Assembly: GCA_023897205.1 (NCBI GenBank)
Contig: JAHWDD010000004.1
Location: 5,394,001 to 5,458,000 of the forward strand
Length of the DNA stretch: 64,000 nucleotides
Reading direction: 5' to 3'
Source of the DNA: Exophiala sp. HKRS030
Lineage: Eukaryota > Ascomycota > Eurotiomycetes > Chaetothyriales > Herpotrichiellaceae
The translations under genes were made by a program, and so were the position numbers. Below are positions 21,389 to 30,780 of this stretch, piece after piece (positions within the stretch are counted from its first letter, which is position 1; every line of letters starts with the position of its first letter). Under the pieces are notes generated by a model. The model was not told the origin of the DNA, did no database searches, and was given only the letters and a program-made list of their open reading frames with translations.

Positions 21389-22717
21389 ATGCCCACAAGA
21401 AGATCACACCCGAAATCCCGGAATGGATGTAAAAGTTGTAAAGCGAGACACGTGAAGGCAAGTACAGGATTCCTTGTTTGCTTACAAGACTCTCTCCTCC
21501 GCTGGTCGTCGACGAGTCTTTCAAAATAGGAGATCCTGCTCTAATCTCTGGAAAAAGACTAACGGATACGGCAGTGCGATGAAAGAGTCCCAAGATGTAC
21601 GAATTGCTTGACTCGAAACACCTACTGCAGTTTTAGTGCTTCGCCAGATAATTCTCTAGACGCCTCAGGGGACTTGAAACCCGGGGTTCGAAGGGAAAGC
21701 GATAACAGCGAGAACGACCTGAATGTCCAAGCGTTGACCATCTCATTGCCTATTAGGAAGCATCTAGAGATTGAGCTAATGCATCGATGGGCTACGAGCA
21801 CGTACCGGAGTCTTGTAGGCATTCCTGATGACGTCCATCTTTGGCAGATCCTCGCGCCCAAGGTGGCACTGGAATTCGATTTCCTGATGGATGGCATCCT
21901 TGCTCTTTCTGCTCTGGATATAGCGCTAGATTCTGCCACGACTGACTCTTCAGTGTACATTCAAGCGGCTCTGCAGTACTATGAAAATGCAAGCGGTCCG
22001 TACCGATGGGAGATCTGCAATCTAACTCGTGAGAATCACCAAGCTGTATTTTTATTTGGCTTGCTTGCTGTGGCTATCAACCTGGTCATCCCCCATTGTG
22101 TGTCAGTCGGAGTCGAACAGTCAAGTACATTGGATCATGTTCTGGTGGCGTTCGATCTGCTTCACGGCATTTCAGCGGTCACCATCAGTTGCTGGGATTG
22201 GCTCAAAGACGGCCCTATCACATTCCCTCTGGACGATTTTCGCCACAATCCTTTACATCTCTTGGACGAAAACACCAAAACTTCAATCAGCCGCCTACGC
22301 GCAGTTAATGAAGCCCAGTTAGAGCTCAAATATGGCCCAGGCGCATTGAGCGATATCAAGCCTGAGTCATGCAACAGGCTCCTGTTCAAGGATTGTATCA
22401 CGAATCTCGAGTTTTTATTTGCCAAGGAAATCGAAGACGAGATCAAATGCATATGCACAGCGTTCCCGGGGCTATGTGGGAAGCCCTTCACCGCGGCTGT
22501 TTCCAATTCTGAGCCTATGGCTTTGTACATTCTGATGCACTGGGGAGTTCTCCTTGCTCGACTCGGGGACGAGGCGTGGTGGGCACGACCTGCTGGGAAG
22601 AACCTGGTGGCGGAACTCTCAGAATCTTTGACGCTGCTTCAGGCTGATCAAGTCCCACAATGGCAGGAAGGGATTCTCTGGGCTCGAAAAGAAGCAGGTC
22701 TTAAAGAGATGCTCTAG
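21389..22717 (+). CDS. Zn2Cys6 transcription factor (Fungal_trans_2 / Upc2-type)
   Basis: Nuclear DNA-binding regulator. The binuclear zinc cluster is complete: Cys14, Cys17, Cys24, Cys31, Cys34 and Cys41 (GCKSCKARHVK then CDERVPRCTNCLTRNTYC). It is split by a 117-nt intron (21458-21574) whose donor is GCAAGT, a GC-AG intron. The body (HRWATSTYRSLVGIPDDVHL; FDFLMDGILALSALDIAL) matches the C-terminal regulatory domain of Upc2/Ecm22-like fungal factors. The intact product has 403 residues. A GT donor that keeps the sixth-to-seventh-residue spacing of the cluster is absent, which supports the GC donor. Target genes are unknown. The neighbouring GST-like and RTA1-like genes are candidates by position only. 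Confidence 0.85.
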
Positions 22718-23851
22718 TTGAATGTTGGAGAAAAGTCTGGAACAGTGCTTTAGTCTTGTCTTTGTAAAACTGACGAATCCGAGATGCCCGTTGCGAAGTC
22801 CTGAAGCAATGAGATGGCAATAATGAATCAACGACCTCCATAATGATCAATACCGAACTTCAGAAACTCACCAGTCTGCAGACTGCCTCGATTTTCCTGA
22901 GATTTCCCACGCCTATGAACGAGTGGTTACTTTGTGTTTCCTGCACCCAAAATAATTTGTGTATCTCCATCAGATTGGTTCTGGGCCATAGGCATTATAA
23001 GTCTCAAAATATTTATTCTTCTGCAAACGGTGATCACCGGACCTAGTGGACTCAGACCGATGGAAGCATGGTTCTGTGACGCCTTCTCCAACCTATCTGT
23101 CACAACGAATAAATGTGATGAGGTTGCTTGTAAAACCGTATAGTCAAGAGTCGACGAGGAGGGGGCGGCATCAACTGAAGACAGCCAAAGCTGTTCATTT
23201 TGTGTACTTGGTCGAAAACCTAGAAGTCACCAGAGTTTAGACGCTTCTGCCAGAAGCAGGTAACGACGTCGAGGATTCTCCCCAATGATGGCAACAGGCA
23301 GTTGGGCTACCGAAACATGGTATACGCACTCTGTCGATCAGCGCAGTTGCAATGTCCTCGCAGACAACGAGTTGAGACCATTCTCGTCGTGCTGCCTTGC
23401 TTTGATTCAAATCCATTTGCATCTGCGCCCATCAGCTAGCAATCTCGTTCGCATCACAGCAATGTGATTGGTAGCTAGACGAGGCTGAGAGCCAAACGCC
23501 ACGTTCGTACGAATACGAGATCCACTTTTACGAAATCACCTTCACACAAATCAAGAGTTTAAAGATTCTGTTTCCTTCATCCTTTCGTATTCGCGATAGT
23601 GGAGCATCAACAGTCCTGCCCGCTCCCACTGAGATGATGCTTTGGGGGAAAGCCAATGCTCCTTTGAGGAAATCAGGTTCTGGAAGGGAAAACACTGGAA
23701 GTCGGTGGAGTGGGAGGAATATAAGATGAATCTCGATTTCGTCTCGATCTTTCTTCTTGGAATATTTCGTAAGCAATTGATTACAGCATCACTTCATAGG
23801 AGGCGAAAGAAGCCCTTGACTCGCTATTGAATACTACAGAGGTCAATCAGC
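22718..23851. other. Intergenic region
   Basis: 1.1 kb with only short frames (22843-23046, 23237-23422, 23528-23776) and no family resemblance. The right end is the RTA1-like gene promoter. Confidence 0.45.
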
Positions 23852-25098
23852 ATGTCGGACGATAGGCCGGGTGAGTTCTTCTGTACCTTGACGCTAGGCC
23901 TAGACAGGAGCTAACGCTATGTTTCCATAGAGAGAAGTCTGTATTACTACTCACCCAACAAAGGGGCGCCAATATCACTAGCCATCTTCTTTGCGATATC
24001 AGGCGGCTTCCATGTATGGCAATGCATGTATGTAGCCAGTCATTCACATCATTGTTGACCAAGTGGTGTGAGACGTCCAGCCAGATATACATTAACGTTT
24101 TGTTGCAGATCATACAAATCCTTCAAAATTACAGCATTGCTACCGATATGTTGTGCTCTGCTCAGCGCCGGTTTCGCAGTCAGAGACTATAGTGCATTTC
24201 ATCCCGACCATGTCAACACATATATCGCAAGCAACTTTCTAATCTACATTACGCCGTAGGTCTAGACGCAATCAACTTATCCTTTTGCAGAACACATCAC
24301 TAATCTCTGTCTTGCGGCAGCCCGCTCCTCGAACTCGCAAACTTCCACATCCTCGGGCGCATTCTCTACTTCGTCCCATACCTGACACCACTCCACCCCG
24401 GTCGCGTTCTTACAACATTCGGATTCCTTTCCCTCATCGTGGAAATCCTCAATGCTCTCGGCGTGTCATACAGCCTGAATGTCAACAGATCGAGCTCGGT
24501 GATGCGCACCGGCCAGGTCCTCCTGCAAGCATCACTGATCATGCAAATCTGCGTCATGGCACTGTTCGTGGCGCTCGCAGCCACATTCCACCATCGTTGC
24601 ATCAGACACGGCATCCGGAACTCGAAGCTAACAGTTCCACTCATCACATTGTACGTGTCAAATGCCATAATCACCATCCGCACCATCTACCGCCTAGTGG
24701 AGCATTTTGGGGCTGAGAAGCTTTACTTTGAACCTGGGATGGACCCAGACTCGATTAGTCCTGTCATCAAGCACGAGTGGTATTTCTGGGCCTTTGAAGC
24801 ATCCCCCATGCTCACGTGTGTGGTTTTGTTCAACTACTTCCACCCCGGACGGTTCTTGCCGCAGGATAACAAGATATACCTGGCCAAAGACGGTGTTACA
24901 GAGGTGCAGGGGCCGGGATACAAAGAGGACAGGCCGTGGGTGTTGACATTTTTCGATCCCTTTGATTTCATCGGCATTGCCACCCGACGAGGCATGAAGG
25001 ACAAGCAATTCTGGGAGGATGGTCTGCTGGTATCATCTAGACCGCACGGTCAGCAGAAGCCGATGACCGCCGACCAGGTGGAACTTGATAGGGGCTAG
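23852..25098 (+). CDS. RTA1-like seven-membrane-segment protein (lipid-translocating exporter family)
   Basis: Fungal integral membrane protein of the RTA1/RSB1 family, associated with sphingoid-base export and resistance to azoles or 7-aminocholesterol. Four exons, 23852-23870, 23931-24027, 24109-24255 and 24321-25098, with introns of 60, 81 and 65 nt, give an intact 346-residue protein. Family marks: YYYSPNKGAPISLAIFFAIS, the ITPPLLELANFHILGRI segment, RSSSVMRTGQVLLQASLIMQ, YRLVEHFGAE and the diagnostic EWYFWAFEASPM, followed by HPGRFLP. About seven hydrophobic segments are present. The first exon has only 19 coding bases, so the start is easily missed; ATG 23852 reads MSDDRPE across the splice. 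The charged cytosolic tail is about 65 residues. Confidence 0.88.
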
Positions 25099-25557
25099 GT
25101 TGACTACCTAGCTGATGTGATTGCGAGACAATGATCAGGCCGTCGTAGTGAAGACATGTATGATTAAAAGCAGCTGGAGAATGGGCCGGCACTAGTCGTG
25201 GGGTGTGTAGTTTTGCTTTTCTATGCCTTGAGGACAAGCTTCTAGCGGACAACAGCCTCGGCAGGTTTCTTGTTTTCACGGGTCATGTTTGTTGAGAGCC
25301 ATCTCATTTGATATACTCGTTTTGCAAATTCATTATTAGGGAATGCTTCTGGGTTGTAAACGGACTGGCCGTGATTTCTTCTTTCTCATTTTCTCATCGC
25401 TACCATGTATACCTACCTTTCCGGCTGCCAAAGCCGTTGTTACTTACCTTTGTTGATCGCCAATCAGACCCTTATGGAGGTTTACTCACCTGAATATTGT
25501 TCTTCTTCTCGTCACTCTAGCTTCTCTCATGGCGCGTTGTCACTGGACCGAACTTCT
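25099..25557. other. Convergent intergenic region
   Basis: 3' flanks of the RTA1-like gene and the minus-strand orphan. No gene seen. Confidence 0.4.
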
Positions 25558-25621
25558 GCATCCGGCACCTATGCATCCGGCACCTATGCATCCGGCACCT
25601 ATGCATCCGGCACCTATGCAT
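25558..25621. repeat. 15-bp tandem repeat (4 perfect units plus partial) at a stop codon
   Basis: Four identical copies of GCATCCGGCACCTAT run from 25558 to 25617, followed by GCAT. On the minus strand each unit carries an in-frame TAG; the one nearest the orphan gene (25614-25616) is its stop codon. The unit is a multiple of three, so copy-number change alters only the 3' UTR. Confidence 0.9.
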
Positions 25622-26759
25622 GACCTTCATTTGAGTCACCTTTGGGACGACCCGATTGGCCCTGCAAGCCCACCGAGGACGCAATTTTGGCTGCAAGTTC
25701 GAGATACTCCTCATGAGTAGCAGTGCGTCCATCGACCTGGAACTCTTCAAGCTCGTGAGGATGGATTCCCCAAGCTTGACCATCCGTGGACGATGGGCAA
25801 GACTTGTCTTCGCCCTGGGCACCATTAAGCCCCTTTTTCATTTCATAGGCAAGATTCCCTGGCATATTGCATGGAGGAAAGTTTGCGTCGAGTTGTGCAC
25901 CTGATCGTCTACCCCAGCAGAAGTCCAAAGAATCACATCGAGCCTGGAATAGAAAATCCCCAGTCAACTGTAGCAGATGTTGGCTATGGACTCGCGGGAA
26001 GGGGTGAGGGTTGAAACGTCGTGAGAATTTGCTCCAATCCTCAAGCTCGTCCTGACTGCAAGGGTATCGCTCGCGGGGAACGGCACCGACATGAAGGAGG
26101 TCTAGGTCGAATATGGGGATCGGATTGTGCAGCTTGCAGTAGTCCGACACAGACATCAACGGGGCGGGCGTCACAACAATGGTTGGTAGAGAGCACGAGG
26201 TCTTGTTTTCGTCCGCCTCAGAGATGACATCCCAGTCTTGATCGTCGTCCACCACAGACTCGTCATGAACCAGAGATTCAGAGAAGTAAGTGGAGTGAAG
26301 AGCTCCCATATCCTTTAGAAGATCTCTCAAATCTTCAGAGATGGATTTGAAAGTCTCAACGAGAAGATTGCCATTGTCAGTTTCCAGGCGCTTGTGCCCA
26401 CGGCTGAGGTTTGCGGCATCACGAATCTTGTGCTTGCGGCTGTGACTTGCGGGATTGCGATTCTTAACATTCTGTAGTCTTGTTCCTGTATAAAGCTTTC
26501 GAGACTGTTGTCGCCCCCGACTGGATCGGAAGGAAAGAGGCTGGTCGTGATATTTCGGTGAGTGGAATCCTTGATTATCGCCGTTTTCCAAAACGTCTGG
26601 TGGTGTACGGACTGCGCGCGAGGGATGGGCGTCATCGGAACTAGAGACAGATGCTTTTGCAAGCGAGTTCTGGCGCTTCTTTCCTCCAGAGAATAGTGGT
26701 GCTGGAATCATATCTTTATCACATTCCTCGTCGTCGAAGATGAAAGATCGCCCGGACAT
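25614..26759 (-). CDS. Unrecognised protein, 381 residues, low-complexity N-terminal half
   Basis: Single-exon frame from ATG 26759 (MSGRSFIFDDEECDKD). The first half is basic and Ser/Arg-rich with likely nuclear-localisation clusters (SRKHKIRDAANLSRGHKRL). A helical acidic stretch follows (VETFKSISEDLRDLLKDMGAL). The second half is more ordered (PIPIFDLDLLHVGAVPRERY; FSRRFNPHPFPRVHSQHLL; WGRRSGAQLDANFPPCNMPG) and ends in a helix (THEEYLELAAKIASSVG). No domain is recognised. Its stop lies in the first unit of a 15-bp tandem repeat. It is divergent from the 27703 gene across a 943-bp shared upstream region. Confidence 0.55.
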   Translation of the reverse strand: MSGRSFIFDDEECDKDMIPAPLFSGGKKRQNSLAKASVSSSDDAHPSRAVRTPPDVLENGDNQGFHSPKYHDQPLSFRSSRGRQQSRKLYTGTRLQNVKNRNPASHSRKHKIRDAANLSRGHKRLETDNGNLLVETFKSISEDLRDLLKDMGALHSTYFSESLVHDESVVDDDQDWDVISEADENKTSCSLPTIVVTPAPLMSVSDYCKLHNPIPIFDLDLLHVGAVPRERYPCSQDELEDWSKFSRRFNPHPFPRVHSQHLLQLTGDFLFQARCDSLDFCWGRRSGAQLDANFPPCNMPGNLAYEMKKGLNGAQGEDKSCPSSTDGQAWGIHPHELEEFQVDGRTATHEEYLELAAKIASSVGLQGQSGRPKGDSNEGHA

Positions 26760-27702
26760 GTTCAGCTGACTGTCGCAAATTTTGCTTGGAGACAGCTTGA
26801 AATCTTGTCTTCGTAAGACGAGAATTAAAACTAGGGGAGGTATTCTGGCTGTTGTGTTGGAATTGCTAGACTAGATCGAGGAAGTACTTTGTAGGTGTTT
26901 CCGCGACTGCTCAAGCAATGCCGTGACGATGGAGAAGAGAAATGAGACAGATTGGAGATTGAGATAGAGAGAATAAGTAGGATTCTGTCATTTCGAGAAC
27001 GTGAAGTACTCGTTGTACCAAAATCTCAAAAGGACACAAAGCGATTTATCCTGTACAATGGCCTCACAAAGCGATTTTGTGCGGCAATAGAGAGGCTTGC
27101 ATAAAGAGGGTTTTCTTTGACTTTGTTGTCGTTGAGTCCACTAAGAACAAGGCCGGCAATTTTTGCAATACAGATCGGACGATGGACGAGGCTGGCCTTT
27201 TGTAAACCATGTACAATCTCCGAAAACGTGTTCGTGTGTGTCGGCCTTGACGTTAACGTGAGAAGTGAGTCGACCAAGTCCTCTATGCCTCACAAAGAGC
27301 ATTCGGTGGTTTCCTTTTAGCGTACAGATGGCTTAACTGTTTGTCGATCTGGTCAACCGACGGCATTGTCGGTAGTTGGTCGAAATTCATCAGAACAGCA
27401 CTTGTTCACCGTGGGCGTACAAGGGCTTTGTCCACGCCTGTAAAGGCCGACACAAAGTGTATATCCAGGAGTCGCTCATAAGATTTCTTCGACGGACAAA
27501 GGGAACGGTTCATTTTCGAGTAGTCATATAGTTGCAAATTTTTTTTCAACGATCGAGTTTTCGTTTGTCAACAGTCAAATAGTCTCCGTGTGTTACATTT
27601 CCGTACATCACACAAGAGAGCAAAGCTTCTCACCATATAACCCGATCTCATTTCTCTTGCTGAAGAACTGTGAAAGCCCAGGAGTCAAGGGACAAGGAGT
27701 GA
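26760..27702. other. Divergent intergenic region
   Basis: Upstream region shared by two unrecognised genes. It holds a 13-base direct repeat, CACAAAGCGATTT, at 27035-27047 and 27065-27077, and a T8 run near 27540. No gene is supported. Confidence 0.5.
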
Positions 27703-28565
27703 ATGAGATTGACCAACAGCACTGAAAAACCGGCGAATTCTCTCGGCCCAGAATCCAAGTCTAGGATGCGGTTTTCTCTCTCATGGCTTTGCTGCTTCAG
27801 GTGGCGGAAAACTCCAGCGGGAGTCCCGGGAGTTGATCAACATCCGGATAACGAAATGTCGTTCAAACCAATCCGTGGAATGCATTATGCATCCAGTGAA
27901 TTTGAAATGGGCAAAGTGTCTCAACAGGGGAAAATGCTTCATATGATGTTACACCCTACCAGACAGAAGCGCTCGCTCAAGGTCAGGAAGTCAAGAACTG
28001 GAGAACTTCAGGGACAACTAAAGAGATTCAAACCTTGCCATCAGTTCTTCCCGATCTTCGTTGCCTGCAAACTCCTGAGCAGCAGTATCACTACCTTCTT
28101 GAGGTTTCAGGCGAGATGGCTCAATGCTTGAGACGTCTGAACACTCTGATGAACGACAAGGACTCCCTGACGGATATCCCAAGTGATATAGAAGGAGACC
28201 GACAGCAGCGCGTCAAGTATCATTTCGACGGTTTGAGCCATGTCAACGCCTACTCGCAAAGTTTTCTGACTGTTAGTGCAAGCTTTCGAGCGATTCAGGC
28301 AGCCGATGATGCACAGTCTGATATTTCGTCGAAGCTCGACTTGGCCGCGACACGCTTCAAACTTCTTGTCGGTCAATATGAGATCACCATGCATCGGCAT
28401 TTATTCATGAAGTCTCGATCTGTGCGTGAGCACAAAGAATTGCGTCTGTGCAAAACCGAGGATGAGTTTGCTGAGGCACGCGCCGAGTTCCTGGGTTGTG
28501 TCGAAAGAGCCATGAAGCACCTTCCTTGGCTTGAGAATGTGTGTGGTCCAATGTCTGTGGTATGA
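27703..28565 (+). CDS. Unrecognised helical protein, about 287 residues, one frame break
   Basis: Two overlapping frames form one plausible protein. Frame 1 opens at ATG 27703 (MRLTNSTEKPANS) and runs to SSEFEMGKVSQQG. Frame 2 resumes with ENASYDVTPYQTEALAQGQE and continues to SVV at 28565. A TAG/TGA-free junction exists only at the G4 run 27927-27930, where one added G joins them. The C-terminal 150 residues are strongly helical (YHYLLEVSGEMAQCLRRLN; FTVSASFRAIQAADDA-like; FAEARAEFLGCVERAMKHL). There is no signal peptide or membrane segment, and no domain is recognised. The first 60 residues are Ser/Arg-rich. A start further down at MSFKPIRGMH is possible. Confidence 0.5.
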
Positions 28566-28929
28566 ATCCGGTGGGAGACCCCTGCAACGGTGGACTTCTG
28601 GCCAGAACAGAAAACTGCACTTGCTGCGTTATCATAGGTAGCCATCAACTCGCAGTCCGCGGGAGATGAGGATAGGCAACCAAAAAAGCCTGTCTCTAAA
28701 AGCGACAATGAGCTTGACATAAAATGAAACTTGAAACCCACACCAAAGATATCGATATGATATTGAGTGGGCTGAGGTCTGTACGATTGGTGCAACACAG
28801 TTGTCACTTTCAGTAAAGCTAATGAGAACAAAATTGCCCAGTTAGGAGTCAATAGTCAGTAGTTAGCTCTGAAGCCAGTCCCTGTGTCAAGACAAGTGCC
28901 AAGGGATACCCGTTCACATCGGCTTCTTT
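28566..28929. other. Convergent intergenic region
   Basis: 364 bases between two convergent genes. Nothing seen. Confidence 0.4.
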
Positions 28930-29720
28930 CTAGTCGTCATACCTCGTGTCATTCCGGCCTTGGTCAAAGTTGTCCTCAAGATTGTCGCCATACTGTTCAA
29001 CATCGTCACCAAAACGTTCGACGTCTCCTACGCGTCTCCCGGTCCAATCTGCGACATCTTCAGGGACCTGCTCAATATCATCACCGAAGCGCTCGACATC
29101 TCCGACACGTCTCCCGGCCCAGCCAGCCACATCATCGGGAACTTGTTCGACATCATCAACAGCGTCGTCCCATTTGGTTTCAATCTTGTCGGGAATATTC
29201 TCGACCTCTCCGACCTTTTCACCAGTCCATCTTGCAGCGTCCTCGGGAGCATTTTCCAGATTTTGAACACCGTTGGATAGTTTGTCTTCGAACTGATATT
29301 TGTCCTCACGCCATTTGTCTTCTGAGTTCTTGTTAGTGACGATATTTCGGACTTTCGATCTCGGTAAGCGTATGGCGTTGTCCTTACCGACTTTTTCGCC
29401 TTCATACATGAGAGCGGCACCACCAACAAGGCCTGCTGCGGCACCCAGTGCAGCATTTCGACCAGCATGAGATTCGGCCCTGCCGAATTCTGTTGAATAG
29501 GAAACTGATCGGTTCTCTCCCCAGTTTCGCGGTTGATATAGACCCACCGGCTATCACGAGAGTCCCATTCTGCTACCCATGGATATGGGGCTTGAGGTGG
29601 ACCAGAGCTGCTGTACGGCTGAGAGTATTGATTCTGTTGAGGATAATAACCAGGAGGGCCTTCATTTTGAGGCTCCTCTCGATTTGTGAAGGTATCGACG
29701 AGATCACGAAGAAAGGACAT
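28930..29720 (-). CDS. WW-domain protein with Gly/Ala segment and tryptophan-spaced acidic repeats, one frame break
   Basis: ATG 29720 (MSFLRDLVDTFTN) begins a Pro/Tyr/Gln-rich leader (GPPGYYPQQNQYSQPYSSS). A WW domain at about residues 45-70 (WVAEWDSRDSRWVYINRETG) follows. The frame then changes at 29511-29513 (ACC): one more C joins ETGERT to SVSYSTEFGRAESHAGRNAA. Next comes a small hydrophobic Gly/Ala segment (ALGAAAGLVGGAALMYEGEK), then a charged tail with repeated W-x-GRRVGDVERFGDD units spaced 25 residues apart, plus a diverged WTGEKVGEVENIPDK copy. Corrected length is 263 residues. The repeats suggest amphipathic, LEA/apolipoprotein-like helices. WW domains bind Pro-rich ligands; the role of the whole is unknown. 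Confidence 0.72.
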
Positions 29721-30780
29721 GATCACGGGTAAGACGTAACAATATCGACTTGAATTTTGAGAAACGCTTCAGAAGAGTCCAAGGTAATATTATTGGAGGA
29801 AAGTGTGGTTCGAGTTGTGCAGGAGGGAAGTGAGCTTGGACGGATGGGATTCAAAGATGAAAGGGATTCATTATAAGCTGAGGAAGGAATTCCAGGACGC
29901 GTGGCCAGGGTGAACGGAGAACGTGACGAGCTGAAACAGAGGCACTAGCGGAGAGATCCGATTAGTGATTTGAGTTAAGCTGATCATCCCTATTGGCACA
30001 ATCGAGCAGCTGGCTGGCATTGGACACTGGCAACGATACCGCTTCACCCTCGATGGAACATGAAATTCTATAGCAAACGCCGTATATCTGATTATGAGGA
30101 TTGAATCCCGCTTTCGACCCGAGAGCTGTCTTGAATTCCAGTGACCCATTTTGAAAGATGAAGTCGCTCACAGATGGAACAAGTCGTGCTGTCGACATCG
30201 TTCGAGACCTTTCCAAGTGGCTCTTTCCCTCAATTCAAGGTTCGGGAGTTGAAAGCTTAGCGAGCTTGGCCATGTTACGCGTGAGCTAATGGCCCGATCC
30301 GGGCACTAATGGTTTTAGTCAGGTGCCTAATTATCACTTAAAGGTACCACATCCCTAATTTCCGCGCAAAGTTGTGGACTAGGCAGTTGTACACCATGAT
30401 TTCGGGTTAAGTGCAGGGAAATGGGTGTACCCAACTATGAGCCATCGCACCTGCCATTTTCGGCGCTGTCATGGCTACCTCAAGGAAGTCACGGTGCTCA
30501 CAAACGGCAGGCTCGACTCTCACAACAACCTCCAGTCAAATCTTCCGCTTTTGCTCGAGACTTTAAGACTGCGGCCGTCGTTCGCAATTCATACTACCTA
30601 TTTGTAACATCCGGTACTCGTTAATATTGTTATCCAAGTTGGAGTCTAGGAATCACGCCGATCGCCAACAAATATCAGACAAACTGTAGCTGATGTTGTA
30701 CAAATCCCAGCTCCGTTGCACGCCGTCCGGTAATTCCTGTCGCTGGAAGCTTTAAAGTCGCCCCAATCACATTATGGGGC
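29721..30780. other. Intergenic region
   Basis: About 1.06 kb between two divergent genes: the WW-protein promoter on the left and the MFS-gene promoter on the right. No gene is recognised; frames at 29962-30216 (minus) and 30421-30624 (plus) are not convincing. Confidence 0.45.

Noticed and set aside
23600..23830. Short plus-strand frame upstream of the RTA1-like gene
   Set aside because: No splice to the RTA1 first exon and no family.
28946..29280. Long plus-strand open frames antisense to the WW-protein repeats
   Set aside because: Shadows of the repeat codons. The minus strand has the WW domain and continuous motifs.
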